Assembly: GCA_000181795.3 (NCBI GenBank)
Contig: CM012953.1
Coordinates: 10,128,312 to 10,192,311, forward strand
Reading direction: 5' to 3'
From: Trichinella spiralis
Taxonomy: Eukaryota; Nematoda; Enoplea; Trichinellida; Trichinellidae
Length of the DNA: 64,000 nt
In this document: positions 24,267 through 38,812 of the stretch, in pieces
Numbering within the stretch: the first letter of the stretch is position 1
How the letters are laid out: every line of letters starts with the position of its first letter
Position numbers and translations under genes: made by a program
The notes under the pieces: generated by a model
The model's database searches: none
Told to the model about the DNA's origin: nothing
The model's input: only the letters and a program-made list of their open reading frames with translations

Positions 24267-27200
24267 GACTCTTCATTTTCAAATCAAACAATCTTTCTCT
24301 CTTTCTTCTCTGTCTTTAATTATTCATTTATTGTTTTAATTATTTTTTCCTTATCGTTTCTTTTACAATCAACAGACAGACACAATAAACACAGTTTCCA
24401 CACTGAAGCCAACAACAATATATGCAGCCAACGTTTATCACAATGACTGGCCTGAATTTTCCCGTCAAATTCGACAATTAGCAAGCAGCTTGCATGGCCG
24501 TCGACGTCGAACCGGTCCGCTTCCGCTGCTCTGAACTGTCTGTATTGGAGGTAAAGCACGTTTAAAACGGGGACCTTTCGGTCAATCCGGTCTTTGGTCC
24601 TTGCAGAATAGAGCTCAAGCTAGTCTGAATGCTGTCCAATAATAAACGTGGCGCCAACTGCAATTGATGATGCAGAATTATTATTGCATAACAAATTATC
24701 ATTGAGATACTTTGTAAAGCTTTTTCTCGCATTTATGAATAAAAAATCTTTCTCTGATAAAGGTAAACTTTGAATGTAGCTCAGCAAGCATTTAGGCAGA
24801 AAATTATGAAAACTGTCATTACAGTTCACTTGGTGAAGTATACTTTCCCACAAGAATTGCTCAAGCGTGACTCAATTATATTCGTCACTGCAAGCTTATA
24901 TACTGTTCTAAAGAATTTAAACAAACATGATTTTTCAAAATGAGTTTTCTAAACATTAAAATGCAACACCGGTCAATTGTATGCATATGGATGATAAATG
25001 ACTGAATATTAAAAATTTATCAATGTTATGGTGAAAACATTTTGGAATCATAAAAATTTCGCATAATAAATTTTAAAAAATGAATACTGAAAAAATATCT
25101 AAAAACAACATTTTATCTCATTCAATGAACGTTTCAAATGTTTATGAGAATCTGTTACCTAAACAGAGATATGAATATTATTTTTATATACAGTTGACAG
25201 TGGTGCTAAATTAATTAATCTAACTTCATATTCAGTAATTTTGTTTGATTTTATTACTACAGTGATAGTTAAAGAAAATATAACTTGTTCAACTTCACAT
25301 AACTATTGATGATGATGATGATGATGATAAAATTCAAAATTCATCTCATCAGTTTAGTTGAACATTTTTGTGTTTAATTTAAGAAATACAAAGCAGTTTA
25401 ATTTTAATAAAGCTTCTTTCAACGCAATTAATGCAACAGAGACATCGTCCAATGTCATCGGCTAAGCTTAAACATGTAACATGAATTTAATTGGGTGAAA
25501 TTAATAAACCAGGACACAGTAATTTTGTTGAATAGCCAAAAGCGGTTGGCCAGTTGAAGTAAATTCAACAAATAAGCTTTTCAATGAGGCAACGTTTTCA
25601 CGTGTGGATTGTAGTAACCGCATATTGGCTCTTTGCTTTCTTGTCTCCCTCTTGCTGTTGTTCTCAGTGGAGGCCAGCATTACAAAACTGGTACTTGTCA
25701 TGCATATGATTGATCGCTTCCTCTGCTTGGAAAATATCGTCAACTTGTACAAATGCATCGCAAACAACCTTCAATAGCAGCAACAACAGCTACAACAACA
25801 ACCAACCGCGCAACCTTTTTTCCACGCCCACGCAAATCTGACTCACTTAGCTTAGCTATTGTTCATAGAAAAAGCAGTACTGTAAACAATGTAGAGTTTG
25901 CATATTTCTTTGAAATGTGTCAAAAGTGATGCGCAAATATGAATGAAAAAAAATATATACATATTATTTGAAACTGTTTAAGCAATTCAATTTTCAAAAG
26001 GGCAATCTAAATTGCATGATACTACATTGCACAAACAGGAGGTAAAGAATTTGTTTTTCTTTGCTAAAAATACTGTATTAAATTTTCAAGTTTAAATTAC
26101 TGGGTTATTGGAGCATTTATTGATTTTCAATTGAACAAAGTGTTCAGGAAAGCGATGGAAAAAAATGCACTCCTTTGAAATCGTCAATGCCATTGCTTTC
26201 AGCACAGCTTCCGTTTCTGGAGTCAAAAATGGCCTTTGACAATTTGAAACAACTTTGCATTTTAAGCAATTTCAATTATTTCAGTCATTTGTTGTTTTGA
26301 AATCGGTTTGCACAAGAAAAGGGACAAAATTTTTATGCTGTCTGTTAAAAATGAAAAGCAGGTAAATGGTGAAAAAGCAAGTTCATTCTGTAGAATGATA
26401 ATTATGCGATATTGAGAATTTTTGAGAAAATTACAATATTAGATAATTTTATACAGTTTTACAAATAACTGACTCAACCTAGTTGATGAATAAAGAGCAT
26501 TGTTGCCCTTTACGAAGTCGAAATAGTTCCATGAAGGTCAGCGACCATTGTTCAACGCGTACCGCATTCACTTTAGCCAAATCATTATTATTGTTCAAAA
26601 ATAATGTTTACTCCTTTATACTACTTTTATACTCTACTACGTATCTATTAAAATTTTTTTTTTCAAAAAGAATATTTCTTTATGATTTACTTTAAAAAAT
26701 ATGATATCAAATGAATGCTCCCATTTATGTGTTCAATATACTGAAAGCAATTTCAATAAAAAATGCACTGCATTTATTTTGCTTTGAAAACCTGGCCGTA
26801 TATATCATCTTAAATTTACATCTACTTTTCTTTTCTAATAGAATATAAATATTTATATAAAAGTAAACAAAAGGTGCATCAAGTATAAAAATTTACTTCA
26901 ACACAATTTATTTATGTGCAACAGAAGCAAGTATCATAAATAAATATGCATATATTGTACATTTGTTTACAGATTATTTTGAAGTGAAATAAACTTTTCA
27001 AACAAAACGCTTTTTCGAATAGATTGAAATCAATTTTTGATTATTCAAAATGTCATAAGTTTCGTTAAAGAAGTATATCCACGCTTCCCCCCCCCCCTAC
27101 ACACACATACACATGCAGCTGCAACAAGTTGAAATAATTTATGCATAAAATAAAATATAGCAATAACAATAAAACTTACATAAAATTTAAAGTTGTCAAA

Positions 27201-27656
27201 ATAATGGAAAATGCATCAATGAATGAAGAAGCTTTGATAGCAATGGAAAAAGTGCAAATCATAGATAGCATAACAATATGACAGCCACCTTCTACCCCGT
27301 CTATGCTTGCACTGGACCGTTTTAGTATGGAAAATATTTGCAAAGGCCAAAGTGACGAAAAGAGCAACTCGAAAATCGATTGAATAGCTGCAACAACTTT
27401 CCTTCAACCTATTTATTAGTCAGGTGGCAATCAAGATTCTTTAACGGTGCAAACGACTATTTGCCTCCATAAAGCGCATGTGAATTTCAGCATCATATGA
27501 TAAAGAAAGCAGCACACACAGCAATTTAATTTTTTTATAATTTTATTTTAACTTCAAACCAAAACAAATTATTTACAATAAATTTTCGATTATATTTATC
27601 ATGTGATAGTAATAAACAAGATCAATAAATTAAAAAATTCAAATAAGTTCGATCAT
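24267..27656. other. Intergenic region between PHLPP and KIF15
   Basis: The part next to 24267 is less AT-rich and should carry the PHLPP promoter and 5'UTR. A minus-strand open frame at 24320-24559 begins just upstream but has no motif and is probably leader sequence. The rest is AT-rich, with a short TGA repeat at 25307-25328 and a C-rich run at about 27089-27098. No supported gene. Confidence 0.45.
25307..25328. repeat. (TGA)n microsatellite
   Basis: Seven perfect TGA units in intergenic DNA. Confidence 0.85.
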
Positions 27657-30600
27657 CTATCTGTTTGACAATTGCAATCTGCTGATTTCACGTTGCAATG
27701 TGGCTAATTCCTAAATAAATAAGAAACATAATTAAAAAAATATTATATATATATACATCTTTATAGCTCACTTCTTTTAATGATATATTTTCTCGCATCA
27801 GCTCGTACTTGATATGTTGTAATGATCGAACATAATGAATTTTTTGTTTCGGATTTTTGTGACCGACAAGAACTGCGTATTCTTTGTCTAAGTTTTCTAA
27901 ATTGTCCAACAAATTAAAAAATTTCTGAAATAAAATTTAATGTTCAACAAAATAAAAAATTTTAATAAACCAACATAACAAACCTCCTCGAAAAAAGACT
28001 TCTCCTGTTGAATATTGGCAACATCAGACTGAAGCACTTGCTTCTCTTGTGAAAACTTCAACTCAAATTCATTCGCCCTAAATTTAAAACAAAACAAAAC
28101 ATGTCATACATACACACACATATATATATATACTGCTTATATATACACACAAACATATACATATACACACATATATATTTTTGCTACATATATATACACA
28201 CATATATACATATATACACCCATACACACACACATATATATATACATATATATGTACATGTATATGTATTGCAAAAGCCTAATCAAAGACCAACTTCTTC
28301 AACGCATCATCTAATGTTGCAGCTTTTTGTTGAAGGTTTTCTATCAGATTGTCTTTTTCTGCAACAGCTTCTTTCAACTGATTATTCAAGGTTTGCAAAT
28401 TTTCAATCAAATTGTCTTTGGCTTTCAACTTAGATACTGCTATGGTCATTCTTAATAATAAGAAAAAATAAGAAATTCCATTAAAAAGGTCTAATAAGAA
28501 TGCTGAAAATTAAAGTTCAGTACTTATTCACAGCTCGTTCTTTCAACAATCTGTTCACTTCCTTCAATTTCTCGCAAGAAGAAATAATACGACCCATTTG
28601 AGAAAGTTTTTTCTCAGAATCGGCTTCTTTTTCCTCAAAACAAATACATATATACTTTTTTGAAATAACCATTTCAGCAATGTTTCACTTACTTTCAACA
28701 TTTTCATTTCGGCATTTTTTTCAGTCAATGTATTTTCAAAAGTGTTCAGAAGATTCAAACTTTCAGTTAATTTCTTCTTTACCGATTCCAATTCTTTTTC
28801 CTTTTCAGCCAACAAATCCATAAATTCCTTAGTATCTAATTTCGAAGCTGCTTCACGCTCCTCCAACATATGCTTCAATGTCATCACCTCCTCACTTTTT
28901 TCTTCATACTGAAGAGCATGATTAGAAGAAATTAAACCAATAAAAAAATTAATTAATCAATACGCATTTACCAGCTTCTTTAGTGAACAATGTTCAGCAA
29001 TTTGATTTTTCAGATTTTCTTCCAGCTGGTCAATTTTATCCCGCGACTTATTTTCTAACTCTTTCATTCGCGTTTGTTCTTCAGCCTTTTCAAATTCCAA
29101 CTTCTCAATCTACGTAACAAATATACATGGTTTTCCATTGATGAACGGTGCAAATATTAATTTAAGCCAATCAAATTACAATATCTTTCAGCGCTTTTGT
29201 TTCAACATCTGCATTTTTCTTGTATTCATCAATCTGATGCATCATTTGATCAATAACACCCGAAAGCCGTTGATTTTCTTCCAAAGCACTGTCACGATCG
29301 CTGACCACAACCTCCAACTCAAATTTGAGCTGATCGTATGCTGTTCGAAGTTGCGCTTGCTGAGCCATATTTTCCTTCAGCACCTCCTTAGAAGCAAAAA
29401 ATTAATAGCAAAATTATCACAAACACAGTATACAAATTCAAAAACAAACAAACAAACAACGCTCGTTTACCGCTTGCTGTGCAATTTCTGCAAACAAATT
29501 TTCATTTTCCGTTTTCAAATGATTCTCACTAGCTTCCAACGTGGCAACTCGGCGTTGAAAGTCCAACATCTTGTTAATCAATTGCTGACAGCTTGTCGAT
29601 GAAGGTGAACCGCTGCCACTCGCTTCTGAAAGATCACCGCTCAATTCATTGACGATATCTTTCATTTGCTGCAAAAAAATATCAAATTATTCAAAAATAT
29701 CCACAAAACAAAACAGCACAAAAATTCACATACCAACAAATCTTTCTCCAGACATTTTCTTCTCTCGGCTTCACGTGAAGCATTTTCCTCGAGATCAGCC
29801 AGACGATAACTATCAAAATTTGCTTTCGCTTCCAATTCTTCGTAATTGATCTATTATTGGAATTGCAATGTTTATCAGAAACAATACAAACTTTGAATAT
29901 GTTTAATAAATGGTATACTTTTAAATTCTCTTTCTCCAAAGCGAGATCTTCATTTTCAAGCTTAAGAGTATCCAAAGCAACACGAAGTTCAGTATTCTAA
30001 TTATAGATAAAAATAATAAAAATTAAAAAAAAATAAGGCAACTCAAACTAAACCGACTTCATTTTTTAAAGGTTCAAATAGACGTTCGTGCTTCTTTTCT
30101 TGTTCTACGTGCAAAATTTGCAATTTTTCATAATCTGCATTTCGAGTTGCAAGCTCTTCTTTGAGCGCATCGTTTGCACTGCTCAATTCTGAAATTATTA
30201 ACAGGTTTAAAATTAAAAATAAACGAATAAAATTAATGAATTACCTTGAAATTTTGCTTTGCTAATATTCAATTCAGCTGTCACTTTGTCCAGCTTTTCT
30301 TGCAATTTGGCAATTTCTTGACCACTTTCCACAACATGCAAAACGTGTTCATCTTTCAACGAATTTGAACTCAATTTCAAATCTTCATTCTCTTTCCGCA
30401 GATCAGCAATTTCATCCACACGCGCCTGGTAATCCGCCTGGTAATAAACAACACAATTATGATGATAGAAAAATCAAAAATAAATTAATAATAATAATAA
30501 CAACCTTAAGTTTCTTCAGTTCTTCGAACCACGTTTCAAAATTTTCACCATTGATAATATTGTCGAGAGGGCTGGAAAGCAAATTCTGCTTTGGCGTCAC

Positions 30601-33600
30601 TTTACCAATTTCTGAAGGACTCTTGCAATTCAGTGAATCGTGGCTTCCATTCATGCGAGTCGGAGTCAATACCTGGAGCCGAAAATTTTAATACATTAAA
30701 TAATCTTCGTTCAAGTTCATTAGTCGAAAAAAGCACCTTCATTGTTGCATCGTGAAAATCGTTCAAGAAATTCGTCTGCAAACGATTCAACTGCAATGAA
30801 CTTTCCACTTCTTCAATTTTCTTCTGCGCAGCGGTCAGTTCGGCCGTTTTGGCTAATTTGTATTTTTCAAATTCTTTTTCCAAATCAATTTTCTCCCTCA
30901 TCAACTGCAAACAACAAAGCACAAACTTATTAAATATGAAAATCACGCTACAAATAGCATCTCCAACTTCAATGTATTTCATTTCAGAGTCGACAGTTGA
31001 ATCCGCTATTACTGTTTCCAAAAGTTCATTATCTTTTTCTGTTTCATCTGAAAATGAAAAATTACACCATATATAATCTTGAATACATCAGTAAAAATTA
31101 AAATATGAAGTGCATTTTTTTAATTATCATGTAAATGAGAAAAACCTTTGAAAATAAAACGCAGCCTTTTGTACAGATCCTCCAATTTTGTTTTCGCCTC
31201 GTCTTCGTTTGCCAACCAATCCGCCACTTTACCGAAAGCTTTCAAGCTGCGCAATTCGGCTTTCACTTCTTCCAATTCACAATTCAACAAAGTGATCTTT
31301 TCCAAATTCTTCAAATTTTCATTTCTCATCTGAACATCACAACCCTTAAAAAATTAATTGAACATCAAATTTTTACAAATGAATTTTGAATTTAACAAAA
31401 AAGCGAAACATTTTTGACGCCAATTGCAGTTGTTTCTTCGTTCTTCAACTTCAGCAAAATCGACAACTTTTGCACAGCGGTCTCGTTTTCTTCGTACAAC
31501 GCACGCCAGGCTTGTAAAGTCATTGCCAATTTCTGAGAGCAAAAAATTCAAATTTTACAATCCTCCAACAATTATTCACAATCCCCTGTACCGCTTTATC
31601 CGCTTCGAGCTTGCCAATCAACCGCATGGCTCTGCAAAATTCCGCACCGAGAGGATTTTCTGCTGTCAAATCGATTGGGACAAATTCTAAATTGGAAAAA
31701 ATATTTTAGAAAAAAAATAATTTCACCAATATCACTTATCAGTGCTAGGAAAATTATTCAAGTAAATATCATTCATTGCAACAAGTTGTTTGTAAAAAAT
31801 ATACGCAGAAAAAATAATCTTAACTATATCTCCTTGTATTTCAAAAAAATATACCAAAAAAATCCCATTCGACATGAAACAAAATGCAAAACTGAATTTA
31901 ATCACCTGCAATTGTACACCGCCTTCCTAATTGTGCATTGCGCAAAATTGCTTTCAATCGTTGAATCTCAGCTAATAATTCAGGTGGACCACCGTTATAG
32001 ACGTCTTCATTAATAACAGCTCTGTTTTGGACAAGCTTTGCACGCTGAGCAAATTGCAATGTCGAAAGAACGTCTCCAAAGCTTCTTAAATTATAAAATA
32101 AAAATATCTAATCGTTACAATAAATAATACTAATTCAATTTCACTTTAAAACAGGATAGATGTTCGCAATGATGCAAGTTTTCGCATTGCCACCGAGTGA
32201 GTCCTGAAAAATATCAGTTTCAACTGTCACAAAAATCACACTACCTTGCAATAGTGGAATTATACTCTCAGTAAAAATGTTAATTTCGAATCTCGATAAG
32301 GAACGTGACAATGCTTTCCTTGAGAAATTTGTACCAACGCTGTAATAACTTTGCCCAAAACAGACAACGATTTATTTATTGAACTAGCTTCCTAAAAAAT
32401 AAGCAGAGTAAAATTATAAAGATACTTTGATATATATATATAATTTATTTGATACTTTCAATCGGGCATCATCAGTTTCCGCAGTTTTTTGCCTCTCGCT
32501 ACCAGCAAGGTCTACTAAATTAAAATGTGAAATTCGAACATTTTCTACACAACCCTTTCTTGTCTAAATAAAAAATGCATCATAAAAATCACAGGAACAA
32601 CCATATTTCAAATTAAACAACTCGTGATTCAATTATTATTGTAAAAACAGCATGACTGCGAGAACTCTCTCGATTCATCGATGTAGATGCTACTCTGCGA
32701 TTGAAACATCCCTTTCGGAGAACCTGTAGAAATATAAAAAGTTTAAAATGCCTCAAAAACGCTAATTTTACCTTATACGCATCAGCAGCAGAGCAAACGG
32801 TCACTTCACTAAGACCCTCAACAAAAACACCCAGTTTCACACTCTCTCGTAAAGTCAATTTTGATGAAGTGGCATCCAATAAATCATACAACTGCTCGTT
32901 ATACATCTCCACAAAACTGCACTTGCACAAAAAATTCACATTTTGGGTTTGCTAAATTTCAATTTAAAATAGTTTACAAAAAAATTTCAACATACAATGA
33001 AATTTACTGCTCTGCTAAATAATTATTATTATAAAGAAGAAAATAATTGATACATAAGTTTCAATCTTGACAAATATAAATTCGTCAAGCCTCACGAAAT
33101 ATCACATAAATTAATTTAAGTAACAAACCGAACATTCAAATTAACAGCAACTCAAACACGTGATCTAACATTCGTTAGCGTAAACTTCAAAAAATTGATA
33201 TCAGAAAAATATTAAATGGAAAGTAAATCAAAAAATAAATACCGTTATCTCCTCAATACGACTAAACAGATATTCCAGTGACCTCGGAATTATCCCTCTT
33301 AATTTGTCATCAACGACAGAAGATTCGTTAGCACACGGGCCTAAAATAACGCTGTTTTGAAACCACCGAAATTAGAAATTCACTGCCAGTTACCAATCAT
33401 AGTGTATGTTTTTCCAGAACCAGTTTGTCCGCTAAAATAATTCATTAGAAAATATCATTTATGACAAAAATAAAAATACATACTAAGCAAATATAGTTCC
33501 ATTATAGCCTTCAACACATCCGTCTATTATACTCTTACCGACACAAGTAAACATAGATTCCTAAACAAAATAATATTAAATTTAATAAAATTAAATTTAA

Positions 33601-33792
33601 TAAAATTCAAAAAACCTGAGTAGCGCTTTCATCTGCTATTCGATCAAAAGTAAACGTTCTTGGATACGTTTTTAAACTTATATGACAATCATCTTTCACT
33701 TCGGCGCATGATACCAAACTAGGTATACCTGAATTCGGAAGTGGTCTCAAACGAACGATAACTTTGATAAAATCAGCCGAATTCTCCAACAT
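27657..33792 (-). CDS. KIF15: Kinesin-12 family motor (KIF15/KLP-18 type), 29 exons
   Basis: Kinesin-12 is a plus-end motor that helps build and hold the bipolar spindle. Exons 1-10 (33616-33792 to 31906-32084) encode the motor. They show [12 protein letters not shown], the P-loop [30 protein letters not shown], switch [13 protein letters not shown], switch [14 protein letters not shown], and [20 protein letters not shown]. Wording such as [18 protein letters not shown] is characteristic of KIF15. Nineteen further exons encode heptad-rich coiled coil to the stop at 27657-27659, about 1280 residues in all (human 1388). Near the end [16 protein letters not shown] matches the conserved KIF15 C-terminal segment. 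The start is ATG 33792, whose frame opens into the motor. A strong acceptor (TTTTAATTTTAG) lies 34 bases upstream, so a leader is spliced on, in cis or in trans. Confidence 0.93.
28106..28268. repeat. Interrupted (TA)n/(CA)n repeat in a KIF15 intron
   Basis: A low-complexity alternation of ATATAT and ACACAC tracts. It fills the intron between two coiled-coil exons of the kinesin gene. Confidence 0.9.
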
Positions 33793-33826
33793 TTCCTCCG
33801 AAAACAACGCACAACAAACAAACGAC

Positions 33827-35111
33827 CTAAAATTAAAACAACTCGTCAACTTTAAACATACTGTAAAAGAAGAGCAGGTAATTCATTTCAAAATACTTTA
33901 CATGACACTGTTAAAAAATTTTACAAAAAAATAAAATTCATAATATAGAAAATAATTATATTTAATAATAAATCATTGTAATTTACCTGTATTTCAATTA
34001 AAACAAAATAAAGAAAAAAATAACGGCACCTCACGAATATTACCTACATTTATTACGGTAATAAAGAAAAGCAGGTATGATGTCGCTGCATTGATGTACA
34101 TAAGAAGATCATTTTTCTTTAAAATTAGCATGTTTAAAAATTTTCAGTTAATTCGGAGAATTTTTGAAAATATTTATTAGTCATAATCTTCAATACACAA
34201 TTTTTCTCCAATTTTATAAATTTTCCGTAAAAAGTTTAATATTTCTTGATTTCGCTGCGAAATTTAATTATGATTATCTTTTAAAATAATTTCAATTATA
34301 AAAAAGTTTTAGTTTTTATAATAGATAATGTAAAAGTGCTTCTCATTTACATAAATAAATCAAACTTTCATGAATCCAATGTCAACATATTTTTCTATAA
34401 TTTTTACTTTAAAAAGAGGTTTCTCTTGAAGACTATTAAAATGAAATAACAGTTTCCTTTTATGGTCAAATGTAAATATTTGACTACTAAAATGAATTAA
34501 TTTTAATAAATTGCTTTAACTGCAATTTGTAACTAAAAAAGAATAAACGAAATTCCTTCTCCAAAGAACGCTGGCAAAATTTGGGCGCTGTTGATCTATT
34601 CACGAAAACAGAAAAAAACAGGACAAACTAGCAAGTATATATTTATTATTACTTAGAACAATACATTTAAAATCTTTGTTGAAATTAACATGGCTGCGTC
34701 ACAAATTAACATGCATATCAATTTTGAAGTATTGCTTCATAAATTACGTTGACTGAATTAGTCGCGTTTCCGTGCCCTCCTATATTTACACATACAGGCT
34801 ATCATTTCAAGCATACCTAAAGATACACAAACATTAGTCATATATTTGCGTGAACATTGATTATATATATATGTTAACTTACTAAACTTGCCGTTCTTTA
34901 AAGTGGAAACAATAATAACAAATCTTGTCTTTAACGGATATTTTTATTCCTATTTTACATGCAATCAATCATTGTACTTTTTCTTTACGTACACTGCAAT
35001 TCCTGAAAACAGAATTTTTCACATAAGACAATTAAAGCTTACTTTTCCATGCATATTAGTACAGAAAATGTATTTTTTTAGTAGATGAAAGTGCTTTAAA
35101 ACAGACATTGC
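33827..35111. other. Intergenic region upstream of KIF15
   Basis: AT-rich. It should hold the KIF15 promoter and any upstream leader exon. No exon or gene could be recognised. Confidence 0.4.
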
Positions 35112-35321
35112 TTACAGTTTCCAATCTAAGTTTTCTGAATTAAAAGCAGTGCTACGTGTGTCAAACGAAATGATATTAAACTTCTCCAAAACTCTCAGCA
35201 CTGCATAAGGAATCAGAATTGGCAAAATAATGTGCGTGAAAACAACAGCAATTACAATTAAAATGCTTATTGCATATACAGTAGAATTTTCAAGCTCTTC
35301 GTCTTCCTCGAGTTGGATCAT
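35112..35321 (-). CDS. Possible small single-pass membrane protein, 69 aa
   Basis: Not recognised as any known family. The frame starts at ATG 35321. It has an acidic N-terminus (MIQLEEDEELENS), one strongly hydrophobic stretch of about 25 residues (YAISILIVIAVVFTHIILPIL) and a short polar tail ending LDWKL. That is a coherent layout for a small membrane protein. The frame is also open upstream of the ATG for about 28 codons, so the segment might instead be a last exon. It stands alone in AT-rich DNA between KIF15 and the PCM1-like gene. No acceptor or partner exon was found. Chance origin cannot be excluded, since AT-rich DNA easily yields hydrophobic frames. Confidence 0.3.
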   Translation of the reverse strand: MIQLEEDEELENSTVYAISILIVIAVVFTHIILPILIPYAVLRVLEKFNIISFDTRSTAFNSENLDWKL

Positions 35322-38300
35322 TTTCGTCACTTTTCCTGCTGCAAACTGCTTGCTGTTTGCAAAATAGGTCAACAAGAAACTTGCCCATTGCTCTAGTTTT
35401 GCTTACAACCATCAACGTGACAAATTAAACTATACTGAACTTCGAAAATCTTTATATGTCATTTAATCAACTTGTTGGAAACTTTGAACTTTTCTATCAA
35501 GCAGTGCATATTACAATTAAAACTTAAAACCTTCCATTTATTACCAACAAATGACAAGTTTTATTCAAAATTATTGCAGCGTTACAAAACATTATCAAAA
35601 TTATTCTTTCAGATTTTACACGCAACATTTAAACTTTTACTATAACGATACCCCATAAAAATAACAGTATTTTTAATAAAGAAAATCAGGTTTAACTGGG
35701 TTTGAATGTTGCTGGATTTGTTTTACAATTACGAATTCAAGATGCGGATGGTTGCAAAACACAATTAAGCGTGCTAGATTTCTCCTCTCGATCAATCTGT
35801 AAACTCGGTTATTAAGTAGATAAAAATGCTAAATTACTTTTCGAATAATTTTGAATAATATTATCAAAACAATAAGTAAGAAAACTGGATTGTACTTCTT
35901 TGAATTTTAAAATTATTCTCATTTATTCTTTTAATTTCATCTGAGAATTTGAATGAGCCAAAATAATCGCAACTTATATTTAAGTGGTTCTTATCAGTGT
36001 CTGTATTCTGTGTAATGCACCTCTGTTGCATCTGTGTTTAACAGTATAATTTTATTTTATTATTATTTTTGCTAATATTACCTAAATGTGAATGCCCCAA
36101 CTCTCAAATTACAAACCATTAAGTTCTGAAATTATTTTAAGACATAGAAATTTCGCTTTGTATATCTGAATTAGAACTACCATCATGTCTTTTCATTACA
36201 TCTTCCGTGATTACGCAGCGTGAAAAAACCGCAAGCAATTCAAATGATGGGTCACATATTTCAAGAATAAAAATGTAAAGAATATTAATTAATAAAAAAG
36301 AATAATAATAAATTTCTCAGAATCATACTTTCAGGAATTCGAAAAAACAGAAACAAAGTAATGATCATTGTTGATCAGTTTTATCAAGCATTGCTAAAAT
36401 AAGAAGTGTTCAGTGTTCAATAATGTCTTTATATTTTAATTAATCAATTAAATATGAAATGCATTTTGCATTTTAATTTCAACTTCAAAGTTTGTGAGTG
36501 AAAACATACATATATTTGATTCATTTTATAAATTAAAAAAATCGTATAATTCAGCACTAATTTTAATAAAAATCAGTTAGCTTCTCTTCCATTTTTCAAT
36601 TGCACACTTCTAATAAAACATTTTTTAATGTTGAAATCTGAACACTTTGAAATCAAATTTCATTTTGTTAAAAAATATTCTAATTGTGCAGCAATAACTT
36701 CAATTTCAAAAAAAAACTCTCACGCTTATTTTAAGCAAAATTAATCATAAAATAATCTGACATATGATAAGAAAACAATATCAATTTTTTCAACTGCTCA
36801 AGTGTAATAATAAATTCGTTTTAGATATAAATGATACAATACCACCGAGTACATAAATGCTCGTTTTCTATTAAAAATTGAAGACATTGATTCATCTTCA
36901 TTTTTATTTACTGAGGATAAAAGATCACACACTTTCCATGCATTACTTCATTTTTGGATGACACTTTTCAACAGAACTTATTCATTTGCGCATATTTATT
37001 AAATTGGCTGAATAAAAATTCAAGTATGCTGAAATTTTACACACAAACACAATAAAGCACGGGATAAAATAATATTTGAAAAATAACTTTTATTAAACAA
37101 TGTTTCCAATTTCAGTTCAATATTCAGATTACTACTTTCATATTAAAAAGTAATTTGTCAATAACAAAAAATAAAGCTTGAATGTTTACAGTAATTGATG
37201 TGACACCTCATTTTCTTAGAAAATGTTTATTGCGACCATTGCATCGTTTGTTAATCATCTTGTATGTTTTTTCATTATTTTTTAAACTTTTCTAAGAGGA
37301 TGCAATTAATGAAAATATTCCTTTTATCCGATTATGATAACATATTCGTATTCATAAATAATTTATCTATATTTATTTACATTTATCATTATCAAATTTT
37401 GCGTGCTTGTAAATGTTACCATAGTTATCATATTTCAAGTAAGATTATGTAAGTTTCAAATAAGAGTCAGACAATTTTTTGAATTACAATTTTAAACTTT
37501 TTGTGATACACACACATATATATACAGCCTTAAATGGCAGCATCCAGTTTTTACTACGTTAACGTTTTGTTTGTAATTTGTTATTATTGTAATTAAATTA
37601 TTTCTTTGGCCGGCATATTACTACTACATATGTTTCATTGTATCTATTTTCATTATTTGCATTTAATGTTCATAATTAGCTAAATGAATAGTGACTTGTT
37701 GAAAATTTAGCAAGTCTAATGTGAACTGCAAAAATTGTTCTTCTGACATTAAGTATTTGCAGTGGTAGTTGAAGCTTTTCTATTCAAAACTGAAAATGAA
37801 TTTAGCTAGAAGTGTGCATGTATTAATAAATGAAAAGTATATATGTATAAGTTTTAAAATGTTTTTAAAAATGAATCACTCACCGTCATTGTTGCGTTTG
37901 TCGTTGTGCACACTACTCAGCTTTCGTGGCTTCTTCAGTTATTAAGTTCGTGAGCAGCTGACGCGTTGCAGTTACTCGTGATGCTGACGCTCAACTACTC
38001 TTATTTTGTTTTTCTTTCCATCGGTTAAGTAAGTTGTGGAATCTTCTGGCTTTTTCATGAAAAGTTTATGGTAGAGTTTTTCAGTTTAATACTTTTCTTT
38101 CGCTAGTAATGTTAAACATTAAAGTTTTTTTTTAAATGCATTAGATCAACAGAAGAGTAGTTTTGATGATTATTTACGGTTGTATTAGGTAGTAATGAAT
38201 CGGCATCAGTTTTATGAAACTGATCGTCATGTTTTACGTTATTTTATAACCAAATAATGCATTTTGCATAAATTTTCAACTCTCACAACACGAATATCTT

Positions 38301-38778
38301 CAGATTTTTCTGCGATGCTACTTTTGCACATCTTATTTCGCATTGTCCAAATTAACAACAGTCTGTTTTAATTCTCGACTATACTTTTTAGTATGGAAAT
38401 GAAAAATAAAGTTTGAAAGATTTTAATAAGAAATCAGTATTTTATTTAATAAAATAAGGCGGTTTAGTTGGGAAAATGCAATTGCGATTTTTTAAAATCA
38501 GAATTTATTTTTTAATTCTTATGTTGGACTTTATGATCACAGTATGACGACTACTTGAAGTTTTTTATTTGTAATGGGGGTACTGTAAATGAGAATATTT
38601 TCCATGTTTTTTATCGTAGGTTGTCATTTTTTGTTTTTTTGAATCAGTAAGTTGGTGCAGTTGTGTTATGTGTAACTTGAAGAAATAAATTCAAATTTAT
38701 CAATACCTTGTATTGCTTGTGAATTACAAATTTCAAATTGCAGCAGCTTGTTTAACTCCTTTTAATTATTGTTTTTAG
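35322..38778. other. Gene-poor intergenic region
   Basis: Over three kilobases of AT-rich sequence with only short frames. The last several hundred bases should carry the promoter of the PCM1-like gene. I see no gene or RNA feature here. Confidence 0.45.
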
Positions 38779-38812
38779 AACTAGCCGTGTGATTTCAACG
38801 TGAAAATAAAAA

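Noticed and set aside
25501-25767. 88-codon minus-strand frame between PHLPP and KIF15
   Set aside because: No motif, no ATG-proximal context and no splice partners. Likely chance.
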